Notes under the pieces: model-generated
Told to the model about the DNA's origin: nothing
Database searches by the model: none
The model's input: the letters and a program-made list of their open reading frames with translations, nothing else
Shown: positions 1 to 5,692 of the stretch, in pieces
Layout: each line of letters opens with the position of its first letter
Position numbering within the stretch: position 1 is the first letter of the stretch
Source of the DNA: a bacterium
GTDB lineage: Bacteria > Dependentiae > Babeliae > Babeliales > RVW-14
DNA length: 6,090 nt
Direction: 5' to 3'
NCBI GenBank assembly: GCA_010027825.1
Contig: RGUK01000096.1
Location: 1-6,090 of the forward strand
Program-made: the position numbers and the translations under genes

Positions 1-28
1 TGCTTGTTTAATTCGCCGGCATAATCAT

Positions 29-1381
29 TTGCGCGCCCTGACGCTTTTGGGCTTTACGCTGGAAAAACCGACTTTCCCAGCCATTCTACCGTGCCCGAAT
101 TGTCGTCAAAACACGCTACAAATATTCGACGATATTTTAACAGATGGGTTGTGGCTGCACTGCACAGCCTGCAAAATCCACGGGGATATCATAACGTTTG
201 GGGCCAATTTCTGGAATCTAAGTTTACCAGATACCCTTACAAAATTCAGCGACGCCGACATCATCACTGAAAACGACGCCAACCGCGTTATCGGTGATTA
301 TGAGCGGGCAATCGCCAAACAACTTGCCGCAGAAGCCTTTTGGGCGGACGCGGAGTCTCAACTTTGGAACCACGGCGACGACATAGTCGCCTGCCGGCTC
401 AGGGATTTAGGAGTACGGACAGAAGTAAACGGATGTTACGGCCTAATCGGAGTTGCGCATTATGACCAAATTACAAAAGTTTGTACGGAAATGGGAAGAG
501 CAAAACCGACTCGACTACGCGAAGATGGGGCCGCTCTTGTACTTCCTTTTTATGACCTGCCGGGAAGACTAACCGGCTTCTCTATCTGGCAATATCCTGA
601 AAATGACGAACAAGAACCGAAACAGGCTTTCGTGCACATGTCGAACTACCGACGGCAGAAACCTGAAGCCGGCTATTTCTTACTGAACACGTTGACCACG
701 CCGGCGCCCAAACTGTTGCGCGGGCTGCAATTCATCGTCGACGACCCGTTCTGGGCGATCAAAACACAGTGCGACTATCTTGCCCGGCACGGGAGCATTT
801 TGCCTATTGCCGTAAGTTACAGCGGCCCGGAAGCCGAAAGTTACGGGTCGACGTGGAAGTCGTTCAATTTCGGCCACCGCATTTTTTACAGCAGCACCGT
901 GACGCCTGAAATCATAAGCCGAGCGTGCAACGCCAAAGGGTACGTGTCGGTCTTTCAGCCGGCATCGCGGCTTAGCGTCCCGTACGGCGTCGAAATCGAC
1001 CACGCAATATTTGGTCGCCTTTCAATGATGCGCTCCAACGCGAAAACGTGGCAACACGCCCTGCGTGATACAACCACGTCTGTCAGCGAGTTAAACGCAC
1101 AAGCGTTCATGCAACGATTAACCGTGCCGCACGACAAACTCGGCCTATTCATCGACAACCACGCAGAGCATTTCCCAAAAGACTTCAAAGAGCGCGTGCT
1201 GGCTTCAGTAAAAATGGCGCTCGCGGCCCCGACCAAAACAACGCGGCGGCGAATCGTCGTCGAGCGCGAAACTGGTTGGTGGAACCAGGCAGCAAATAGC
1301 GAATGTACGCGTCGTCATCTCCAAAGTACTGCAAGCCGACACCGGCGAAAAAATGTATTCCGGCGTCATTTACATGGATAA
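29..1381 (+). CDS. Phage primase/helicase-like protein, N-terminal part (zinc finger plus degenerate TOPRIM-like region)
   Basis: This is the N-terminal half of a DnaG/TraC-type replication protein. Residues 22-51 form a zinc-finger-like module (C22PNC25, then C45TAC48 and H51-G-D), as at the start of phage primases, where it contacts template DNA. Residues 171-185 (VLPFYDLPGRLTGF) match the start of a primase core. Residues 235-300 sit where the TOPRIM fold would be, but the usual catalytic Glu and DxD are not evident (IVDDP at 236-240, IFYSST at 285-290), so priming activity is doubtful. The TTG at 29 is only the first permitted start. The frame is open from base 2, so the true start is probably outside the window. 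From about residue 416 the sequence (last 35 or so residues) stops looking like the family, and the continuation lies in the next frame. This half probably belongs to one protein ending at 2642. Family placement is from motifs only. Confidence 0.7.
   Translation: MRALTLLGFTLEKPTFPAILPCPNCRQNTLQIFDDILTDGLWLHCTACKIHGDIITFGANFWNLSLPDTLTKFSDADIITENDANRVIGDYERAIAKQLAAEAFWADAESQLWNHGDDIVACRLRDLGVRTEVNGCYGLIGVAHYDQITKVCTEMGRAKPTRLREDGAALVLPFYDLPGRLTGFSIWQYPENDEQEPKQAFVHMSNYRRQKPEAGYFLLNTLTTPAPKLLRGLQFIVDDPFWAIKTQCDYLARHGSILPIAVSYSGPEAESYGSTWKSFNFGHRIFYSSTVTPEIISRACNAKGYVSVFQPASRLSVPYGVEIDHAIFGRLSMMRSNAKTWQHALRDTTTSVSELNAQAFMQRLTVPHDKLGLFIDNHAEHFPKDFKERVLASVKMALAAPTKTTRRRIVVERETGWWNQAANSECTRRHLQSTASRHRRKNVFRRHLHG
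1272..1288 (+). other. Perfect 6-bp hairpin at the reading-frame switch of the primase-like gene
   Basis: CTGGTT (1272-1277), a 5-base loop GGTGG and AACCAG (1283-1288) form a perfect inverted repeat. It lies exactly where protein-family sense passes from the first frame (ending VVERETGWW) to the next (starting TRQQIANV). The change is equivalent to skipping one base (+1) or moving back two. The hairpin could stimulate recoding, could have caused a sequencing or assembly indel, or could be coincidence: a stem this short is not rare. No classic slippery heptamer or in-frame stop codon is seen at the site. Confidence 0.5.
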
Positions 1382-2642
1382 CGAAACGTACGAATTTAGC
1401 GACTCAGCCCGGCGGATCGAGCGCATGGGCCTGTTGGCTTACGCTGCGTCTGTCATGGCGCCACACGGCAAACTTGTCATGTTTGATCGTTCATGGAACA
1501 GAAGCAGCCATATGGTCGCGATGCAGTTGCGCCCTCCGCAACTCATTACTATCTCGTCGCGTTATGGCTGGGACGAAAGCACAAACACGTTTCGCTTCGC
1601 AAAGTACGAACTGACACACGCAGGTGAAATACAGCCGGCGCTTGCATGCGCCGCGCGAAAAGACGCTAAAAATTTTCCAGAACCAGCGCCAATTGCACCG
1701 CTGCCGATTCACGATCTTATTACGCCGGCGCACGAAAACTCGTTCGTGTGGGCGTTTACCGCAGCCGTAATCGGCAACCTGCTGGCGCCGATTTTGCGCA
1801 AAGACCACATCGCGACCGGAATACACAACGACAACTTTGATCTTGCATGCCGTATCGCCGGTGTGCTCGCGTGTCCGGTTGAGAAAACAACGGCATTCCA
1901 GCGGTCCATCGCGCACAGGTTTTTAGATAACATAACCGACGACGCCACGTGGCCTGTTCTCGGTCTCAGCGCGTTCAACGACGATGTATTTAACCCGCAT
2001 GTTCCCAAGTACTTTAATCGCCCGTTGTTCCTTCGGCTGCCGCGGCCTATGGCAGCGACAAGTCACAGTTACGGCTGGCAAACAATCAAACGCGCGAACA
2101 TGCGGGCCAAGTACGATCTTGATCCGTTACGGTATATCTTGCCGGCCTACATTCAACGGGCGCTCAAAACCCGGATGCACATGTTTGCCGCCCGGGAACA
2201 AAATACCCACAAACTGGTGCTCGAAGACATGCACGCGTGGTTTCAAGAAACTTATGGCGAAACCTTCAATCTGCACCACGCCCTAAACTTGATGGGATAC
2301 CCCGAAAACGCCCACACAGAACTGATGGCCGAGGTAAACAACGCTGTTTTAAGCGGGAAAATAGCGGTTTTACCGGTGCCGCGTAAAAGCAAACAATCCG
2401 GGCATTATATCCTGCGGAAAAAAGACTGTTGGTGGTTGAACCGTAGGGCGATAGATCGTTATTTTTATAGTGCTCGCAGCGTCGGGCCTAACTGGTTGGC
2501 AGTCATAGATTTGCTGCAACAAAAGGGCATTTACATGGGAGAAGATGTTGTTCACAATATGCAAGGCATTTTGGTGCAAACAGATTGGTGCGACAAATTC
2601 TTCACTCCATTAGAACAATCGTCAGACAAAGAAATTGGTTAA
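1353..2642 (+). CDS. Phage primase/helicase-like protein, C-terminal part (degenerate AAA+/helicase-like region)
   Basis: This is the C-terminal half of the same primase/helicase-like protein, one frame on. The ATG at 1353 lies inside a conserved-looking strand (DTGEKMYSGVIYMDN) and has no good Shine-Dalgarno site. Family-like sequence in this frame begins earlier, near 1284 (TRQQIANVRVVISKVLQA), where no ATG, GTG or TTG exists, so an independent start is unlikely. Counting from the 1353 Met, residues 130-230 resemble the layout of a P-loop ATPase. A helix before the loop (AAVIGNLLAPIL) is followed by a strand and a loop where Walker A should be. That loop reads TGIHNDNFDLACRIAG, with no GKT/GKS. 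ITDDATWPVLGLSAFND takes the place of a Walker B/sensor region. The C-terminal 200 residues look like a helical and winged-helix tail. The role is probably DNA replication, perhaps structural rather than catalytic. The gene ends 2 bp before the next start. Confidence 0.65.
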   Translation: MYSGVIYMDNETYEFSDSARRIERMGLLAYAASVMAPHGKLVMFDRSWNRSSHMVAMQLRPPQLITISSRYGWDESTNTFRFAKYELTHAGEIQPALACAARKDAKNFPEPAPIAPLPIHDLITPAHENSFVWAFTAAVIGNLLAPILRKDHIATGIHNDNFDLACRIAGVLACPVEKTTAFQRSIAHRFLDNITDDATWPVLGLSAFNDDVFNPHVPKYFNRPLFLRLPRPMAATSHSYGWQTIKRANMRAKYDLDPLRYILPAYIQRALKTRMHMFAAREQNTHKLVLEDMHAWFQETYGETFNLHHALNLMGYPENAHTELMAEVNNAVLSGKIAVLPVPRKSKQSGHYILRKKDCWWLNRRAIDRYFYSARSVGPNWLAVIDLLQQKGIYMGEDVVHNMQGILVQTDWCDKFFTPLEQSSDKEIG

Positions 2643-2644
2643 GC

Positions 2645-2983
2645 ATGCGCTACGTTGAAGCATTATTTTTTCGTCCAGAAGCAAAATCTCGCCGCGAGGA
2701 AGAATACGACGACGACGACTTCATTGAAGAAGAGTGGCAGTTCGTAGACGAGGAAAACGACGACGAAGACGACGACGATTCAGACGAATACACGCTGAAA
2801 CCGAATTTCTACATAGAAGACGACGACGAAGACGATGACGACGATTGGGAAGACGGCGAAGACGACGACGACGAAGATGCCGAGTGGACAGACGACGACG
2901 ATGACGACGACTGGGACGACGAAGACGAAGACGATCCAAGTTACGAAGACGATTTTGACGACGAGGAATACGAAGACGAATAA
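2645..2983 (+). CDS. Hyperacidic Asp/Glu-rich protein of 112 residues
   Basis: I do not recognise a family. The first 17 residues (MRYVEALFFRPEAKSRR) are ordinary and slightly basic. The rest is almost continuous Asp/Glu runs broken by single Trp, Tyr, Phe and one short neutral stretch (YTLKPNFYI, about residues 49-57). By hand count about 68 of 112 residues are acidic (about 43 Asp, 25 Glu). The DNA is a quasi-repeat of GAC and GAA triplets, with occasional GAT, so it is not a pure microsatellite. The ATG at 2645 was chosen because it lies 2 bp after the primase-like stop. The frame extends 60 bp upstream, but that would overlap the previous gene. Regularly spaced aromatic residues in an acidic chain recall DNA-mimic or histone-chaperone-like proteins. 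Such a protein could block a host DNA-binding enzyme or bind basic proteins or cations. This is inference from composition alone. No signal peptide or membrane segment is present. Confidence 0.8.
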   Translation: MRYVEALFFRPEAKSRREEEYDDDDFIEEEWQFVDEENDDEDDDDSDEYTLKPNFYIEDDDEDDDDDWEDGEDDDDEDAEWTDDDDDDDWDDEDEDDPSYEDDFDDEEYEDE

Positions 2984-2986
2984 TTA

Positions 2987-3454
2987 ATGCAAACCTTTTT
3001 GCCACTTCCCAGTTTTAAGGGGTCGGCAAAATGTCTCGACAACAAGCGCCTTGGAAAACAACGCGTCGAATGCAAACAAATTTTGTTGTGCCTAGACGTG
3101 CCAATCGGCGAACACAGCCCCGGTAAACGCGGCTGGCAACACCATCCGGCCGTGCTGATGTGGGCTGGACATGAGGTTGCGCTTCTGGTATACGCAATCG
3201 TAGTTTGCCGCGAATGGACGTCGCGGGGTTTCCAAGATCGGCTGCAAAACGAGTTCGTAACGGCCTACACTCGTCTTCGCCCCACCATCGACGTCAACCG
3301 ATACCCAACATGGTTCGGCTCCCGGGAACTGCATGCGTCACACCGCAGCAGCCTGTTGCGCAAAGATTTGAGGCACTATTCCCAGTTCGGCTGGGACGAC
3401 CCAATCTATCTTCCCTATTTCTGGCCTGTGCAAGTCGCGCAGGAAGCCACATGA
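2987..3454 (+). CDS. Pyrimidine-dimer DNA glycosylase-like protein (Pyr_excise / MSMEG_6728-type family)
   Basis: At 155 residues this has the usual length and hallmark blocks of the MSMEG_6728-type proteins, grouped with T4 endonuclease V-like enzymes. These are MQTFLPLPSF at the N-terminus, LDNKRLGKQRVE (17-28), GWQHHPAVLMW (49-59), REWTSRGF (75-82), and HASHRSSLLRKD then YSQFGWDDPIYLPYFWP (116-147). T4 endonuclease V removes UV-induced pyrimidine dimers as a glycosylase/AP lyase, using the amino group of Thr2 and Glu23. Here residue 2 is Gln and Thr is third, so activity cannot be assumed. A role in DNA repair or modified-base handling is known only by family assignment. The start is set by the family-typical first residues and lies 3 bp after the acidic gene's stop. 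No clear Shine-Dalgarno is present, so translational coupling is likely. The stop overlaps the next start (ATGA at 3451-3454). Confidence 0.85.
   Translation: MQTFLPLPSFKGSAKCLDNKRLGKQRVECKQILLCLDVPIGEHSPGKRGWQHHPAVLMWAGHEVALLVYAIVVCREWTSRGFQDRLQNEFVTAYTRLRPTIDVNRYPTWFGSRELHASHRSSLLRKDLRHYSQFGWDDPIYLPYFWPVQVAQEAT
3441..3446 (+). promoter_or_regulatory. Ribosome binding site for the two-CxxC protein
   Basis: AGGAAG lies 4 bases before the ATG at 3451, inside the end of the upstream repair-type gene. It supports starting the 83-residue protein here rather than at the far-upstream start of the same open frame (3205). Confidence 0.55.
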
Positions 3455-3702
3455 AAAAATACGAAAAACAAAGACCGTCGATGCTCGTAGTCGTTGATGT
3501 GTTCTGCGATGTGTGCGAAAAAAGTTGCAAAACACCGATTAACGACTACGAATACGCGAAGTTAAAGGCTGTCTGGGGCTACTCCAGCCGAAAAGACGGA
3601 ACGACGTGCGAAATGGAACTGTGCGAAGACTGTTTTGACGACGTAGTCAAACACATCAGCACGCTCAAAGCGCAAAAACGTGAAAGCAACAAAAATGAAT
3701 AA
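3451..3702 (+). CDS. Small zinc-binding-type protein with two CxxC pairs
   Basis: This 83-residue protein has C19-DV-C22 with a nearby C26, and C58-ED-C61 with a nearby C53. They are separated by a segment containing WGYSSRKDG (42-50). Two CxxC pairs about 35 residues apart suggest a zinc-ribbon or treble-clef fold holding one metal ion. The general pattern (CDVCxK, WGYxSxKDG, LCExCFD) recurs in small hypothetical proteins of phages and bacteria, but I know no established function. The start ATG overlaps the previous stop as ATGA. AGGAAG at 3441-3446 is a fair Shine-Dalgarno 4 bases upstream. The C-terminus is a Lys/Glu-rich tail. Its own stop overlaps the next gene's ATG (ATGAATAA). It could bind nucleic acid or a protein partner, and the sequence does not decide between them. 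Confidence 0.8.
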   Translation: MKKYEKQRPSMLVVVDVFCDVCEKSCKTPINDYEYAKLKAVWGYSSRKDGTTCEMELCEDCFDDVVKHISTLKAQKRESNKNE

Positions 3703-5158
3703 AGAGACGGTCAAAATTCTTGTCGCTGTGTTGCGTGTGTTTGTTGCCGGCGCCAACAAAGGTTATGACAGCGCATTACACGCGGCGGAAGTAACTGCGC
3801 AAGTGTGCCGCGACATGCATAGGCGGAAAGAAAAAGAGAAAAAGAATACGCACGGTTACGTCATCACCGCTTTGCGAGTATTAAAAGCCAAACGAATTTT
3901 GTTCGAAGCAATTGATAACTGGGCTGACGACAAACTCAAAAGGTTTAAACCGTCCGAAAACAAACGAGTTTTTGGATTAACAAAACCAGCGTTAGAACAT
4001 TTAAAAGAAATCGGTACGGTCGAAAATTTTTCGCCGTTAGGCGAAAGTACACTAATGAGTGTGTTGCAAAAGTTTGACGTCATACCAGCGCGCAAAGAAG
4101 CATCTATAACCGTGCCGGCAGTGCTTGTTGAAACAGTCAAAGAAATTGAGCGCAAAGAAAGTCAAAAAGAGACAACAATTATGCCCGCACAAAACGCTTC
4201 GCAGACGCCAAATAATATTCAACGTTTGATTGCCACTGTTCGTAACCGCAGCGAAACGTGGGGCGGCCAAACCGGAACGCCAGCAGACTTTTTAGGCGCT
4301 ATGTTTGCAATTTATCTCGCCGACGGGAACGGCCCGGAAACGCCAATAAGCGCGAAAAAGTTGAATTTTGGTTGGAACAATTACGCCGCCTGTCGAGAAT
4401 TTTTGCGCCAAAATGGTCTGGTGGAAAATTTTGCAGAACGTGAAAACCCCTACGGTAAAAATAAAATACGGGCGTACGGATTGAAACTGACCTCACTTGG
4501 GTTGGAGGTTGCATATGAAGGCGACTTTAAAGATGAACGCACTAGTTCCACAAACAAAACCGGACCTATGATAAAAAATCAGAAAAAAGAACAGCCCGTT
4601 GAAAATGGTTCAGAAACCTTGAACGCGCAACAGTTAGCCGAAATGTTGGCAGAGATGCGACAGATGCGAGACGAAATTGATGCGTTGAGAGCCGGAAAGG
4701 CAGCCCAACCGCAGCCAGTTGAAAACGTGCCGCCGCCTGTTGAATATTCTGATATGGATACTATCTCGCTTTTACTGACAACGGCAATTCCCGGATTTAT
4801 CGGCGCGATAAAGGAATTGCTCAACGACAAATACGGGCTTGAAAGCGGCGGCCTCAAACCGGGCGGAACAATTACCGCGATCAATACCCGCGGGTTGTAT
4901 CTCGGACTGACGGAGATTGAAAAGACGTTTAGCGGCATCAAAGGTTATGTCAGCCAATGCCTGCACACCGGCGCGCCAGTTGATATGGAATTATTGACGC
5001 GCTATGCTGAAGATTACATTCATGCCGCAGACAATTTAAAAGTCAAAAAGACGTTGCCCGCACTGGCCGATTCTCGCGTAATGACAAAATGCGTTTTGCG
5101 CAAGTCTGAAGCAATTCGACACCCAGTTTGGAGACGTTCTGTCGCGGCGCAAAATTAG
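3695..5158 (+). CDS. Unknown 487-residue protein with two winged-helix-like segments and a coiled coil
   Basis: I do not recognise this protein. Visible segments are: a helical N-terminus with a basic patch (MHRRKEKEKK, 41-50); a first winged-helix-like block (about 54-105) ending NKRVFGLTKPALEHLKE; a linker (about 107-170); a second similar block (about 174-274) ending NKIRAYGLKLTSLGLEVAYE; a charged linker; a probable coiled coil (about 310-334, LAEMLAEMRQMRDEIDALRAG); a Pro-rich stretch (339-348); and a helical C-terminal domain (about 355-460). The two winged-helix endings resemble each other, suggesting an internal duplication. DNA binding plus oligomerisation would fit a replication, partition or transcription-control role, but this is inference. 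The ATG at 3695 overlaps the previous stop. A GTG at 3680 would add 5 residues. An in-frame ATG at 4181 (Met163), preceded by purine-rich sequence, could yield a shorter 325-residue product. The N-terminal coding region is AT-richer than the primase-like gene. Confidence 0.75.
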   Translation: MNKETVKILVAVLRVFVAGANKGYDSALHAAEVTAQVCRDMHRRKEKEKKNTHGYVITALRVLKAKRILFEAIDNWADDKLKRFKPSENKRVFGLTKPALEHLKEIGTVENFSPLGESTLMSVLQKFDVIPARKEASITVPAVLVETVKEIERKESQKETTIMPAQNASQTPNNIQRLIATVRNRSETWGGQTGTPADFLGAMFAIYLADGNGPETPISAKKLNFGWNNYAACREFLRQNGLVENFAERENPYGKNKIRAYGLKLTSLGLEVAYEGDFKDERTSSTNKTGPMIKNQKKEQPVENGSETLNAQQLAEMLAEMRQMRDEIDALRAGKAAQPQPVENVPPPVEYSDMDTISLLLTTAIPGFIGAIKELLNDKYGLESGGLKPGGTITAINTRGLYLGLTEIEKTFSGIKGYVSQCLHTGAPVDMELLTRYAEDYIHAADNLKVKKTLPALADSRVMTKCVLRKSEAIRHPVWRRSVAAQN

Positions 5159-5164
5159 TGCCGA

Positions 5165-5237
5165 GCCGGTGTAACTCAGTTGGTAGAGTAGCAGTTTTGT
5201 AAACTGCCTGTCGTCGGTTCAAGTCCGACCACCGGCT
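5165..5237 (+). tRNA. trnT: tRNA-Thr (anticodon UGU)
   Basis: A full cloverleaf can be drawn. The acceptor stem is GCCGGTG (5165-5171) with CACCGGC (5230-5236). The D stem is ACTC with GAGT (5174-5177, 5186-5189) around loop AGTTGGTA, with G18G19 present. The anticodon stem is GCAGT with ACTGC (5191-5195, 5203-5207) around loop TTTGTAA, with anticodon TGT at 5198-5200. The variable loop has five bases. The T stem is GTCGG with CCGAC (5213-5217, 5225-5229) around loop TTCAAGT. All stems pair perfectly. G1-C72 and C2-G71 are known threonine identity pairs in Escherichia coli. The 3' CCA is not encoded (TTTA follows), so the host enzyme must add it. The gene starts 6 bp after the 487-residue gene's stop, with no visible promoter of its own. 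It should read ACA, and perhaps other ACN codons by wobble. Confidence 0.97.
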
Positions 5238-5250
5238 TTACATCTTCTTA

Positions 5251-5256
5251 GGGAGG
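5251..5256 (+). promoter_or_regulatory. Strong Shine-Dalgarno for the 72-residue CxxCH protein
   Basis: GGGAGG lies 6 bases before the ATG at 5263 and is the best ribosome-binding site in the window. It follows the tRNA 3' end by 13 bases, so translation restarts here after the tRNA is processed from the transcript. Confidence 0.8.
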
Positions 5257-5262
5257 CGATAT

Positions 5263-5481
5263 ATGAAGCGATACCACGAAGAAAAACACATTATTGAACG
5301 GCGAAATAAAGAAGCGCAAAACTCGCAACACTATGAGCCGTTAGTACCCGGCAGGCATCGGAAAACACATCTTGGCTGCAATCGCGCTTCATGCCAGTTG
5401 TGCCACCCCGAAAAATACCCCAAACGAATCCCCACGCGAAAAGAAACGCAATCACAACATGACTTCAGAAAAGAACAGTGA
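5263..5481 (+). CDS. Small basic CxxCH-motif protein (72 residues)
   Basis: This small, strongly basic protein contains C39NRASC44QLC47H48, followed by PEKYPKRIPTRKE. The layout (HEEKHIIERR at the start, PGRHRKTH before the cysteines, K-x-P-K-R-x-P-T after them) resembles a recurring family of short hypothetical proteins in phages and bacteria. I know no function for them. The three Cys plus His could bind zinc, and the basic flanks could contact nucleic acid. A single CxxCH might also suggest haem attachment, but there is no signal peptide, so zinc is likelier. The start is fixed by the GGGAGG site. The last 23 bases overlap the start of the alpha-CTD-like gene, so the two are probably translationally coupled. 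Confidence 0.85.
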   Translation: MKRYHEEKHIIERRNKEAQNSQHYEPLVPGRHRKTHLGCNRASCQLCHPEKYPKRIPTRKETQSQHDFRKEQ

Positions 5482-5692
5482 TCCGAACGATATTCTTCAA
5501 CAGCCGATTGCATACGCGAATTTAAACGTGCGTGCCCGAAAAGCAACGACCAAGTTAAAAATTTTTGACGTTGGCGCGCTCACACAACTCACAGCCGAAG
5601 ATTTGCTGGAATGCAAAAATCTTGGCGTTGTCACGCTCGATCACATTCGCAAGCGGCTTGCCGAAATTGGACTCAAACTTCGAGGAGACTGA
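5459..5692 (+). CDS. Stand-alone RNA polymerase alpha C-terminal domain-like protein
   Basis: The protein has 77 residues. From about residue 23 it aligns without gaps to the C-terminal domain of the bacterial RNA polymerase alpha subunit. In host polymerase this domain binds UP-element DNA and activators. Matches to the Escherichia coli domain include V264-R265, I275, G279, L281, T-x-x-x-LL (ALTQLTAEDLL), N294-L295-G296 (CKNLGVVTL) and the closing IRKRLAEIGLKL. Of the DNA-contact residues, R265 and G296 are kept, but N268 reads Lys, K298 reads Val and S299 reads Thr. E302 reads His. The alpha N-terminal dimerisation domain is absent. The first 20 or so residues are an Asp/Asn/Gln-rich lead. 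A likely role is to bind promoters or sigma/activators and redirect transcription, but this is inference. ATG 5459 was chosen as the first Met before the domain. The Shine-Dalgarno is weak and coupling to the upstream gene is likely. The stop TGA shares its last base with the next ATG. Confidence 0.85.
   Translation: MTSEKNSDPNDILQQPIAYANLNVRARKATTKLKIFDVGALTQLTAEDLLECKNLGVVTLDHIRKRLAEIGLKLRGD
5682..5687 (+). promoter_or_regulatory. Shine-Dalgarno for the 108-residue gene
   Basis: GAGGAG lies 4 bases before the ATG at 5692, within the last codons of the alpha-CTD-like gene. It decides the start of the downstream gene over the longer open frame that begins at 5611. Confidence 0.7.

Noticed and set aside
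1263..1352. Independent start for the helicase-like half
   Set aside because: There is no ATG, GTG or TTG in that frame before 1353 and no Shine-Dalgarno at 1353. Starting at 1353 would remove conserved-looking sequence.
1303..1614. Third-frame open reading frame across the primase frame change
   Set aside because: The translation is low-quality and shows no family features. The meaningful reading over this stretch is in the frame that ends at 2642.
2585..2644. Upstream extension of the acidic protein to an ATG at 2585
   Set aside because: It would overlap the well-supported end of the primase-like gene by nearly 60 bases. The ATG at 2645 fits the compact spacing.
2700..2980. CRISPR-like or tandem-repeat array
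   Set aside because: The repetition is triplet-level and in frame with an acidic protein. There are no spacers or repeat units of array size.
2721..3005. Arginine-rich open frame on the minus strand
   Set aside because: It is the antisense reading of the GAC/GAA-rich acidic gene. Arg/Leu runs follow automatically from that composition. It has no start signal or family resemblance.
3205..3450. Longer N-terminal extension of the two-CxxC protein
   Set aside because: The extension reads the repair-type gene in another frame and lacks protein-like character. The ATG at 3451 has a Shine-Dalgarno and an ATGA junction.
5238..5262. Possible terminator after the tRNA
   Set aside because: The stretch has no hairpin and no T-run. 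It carries the ribosome-binding site of the next gene.
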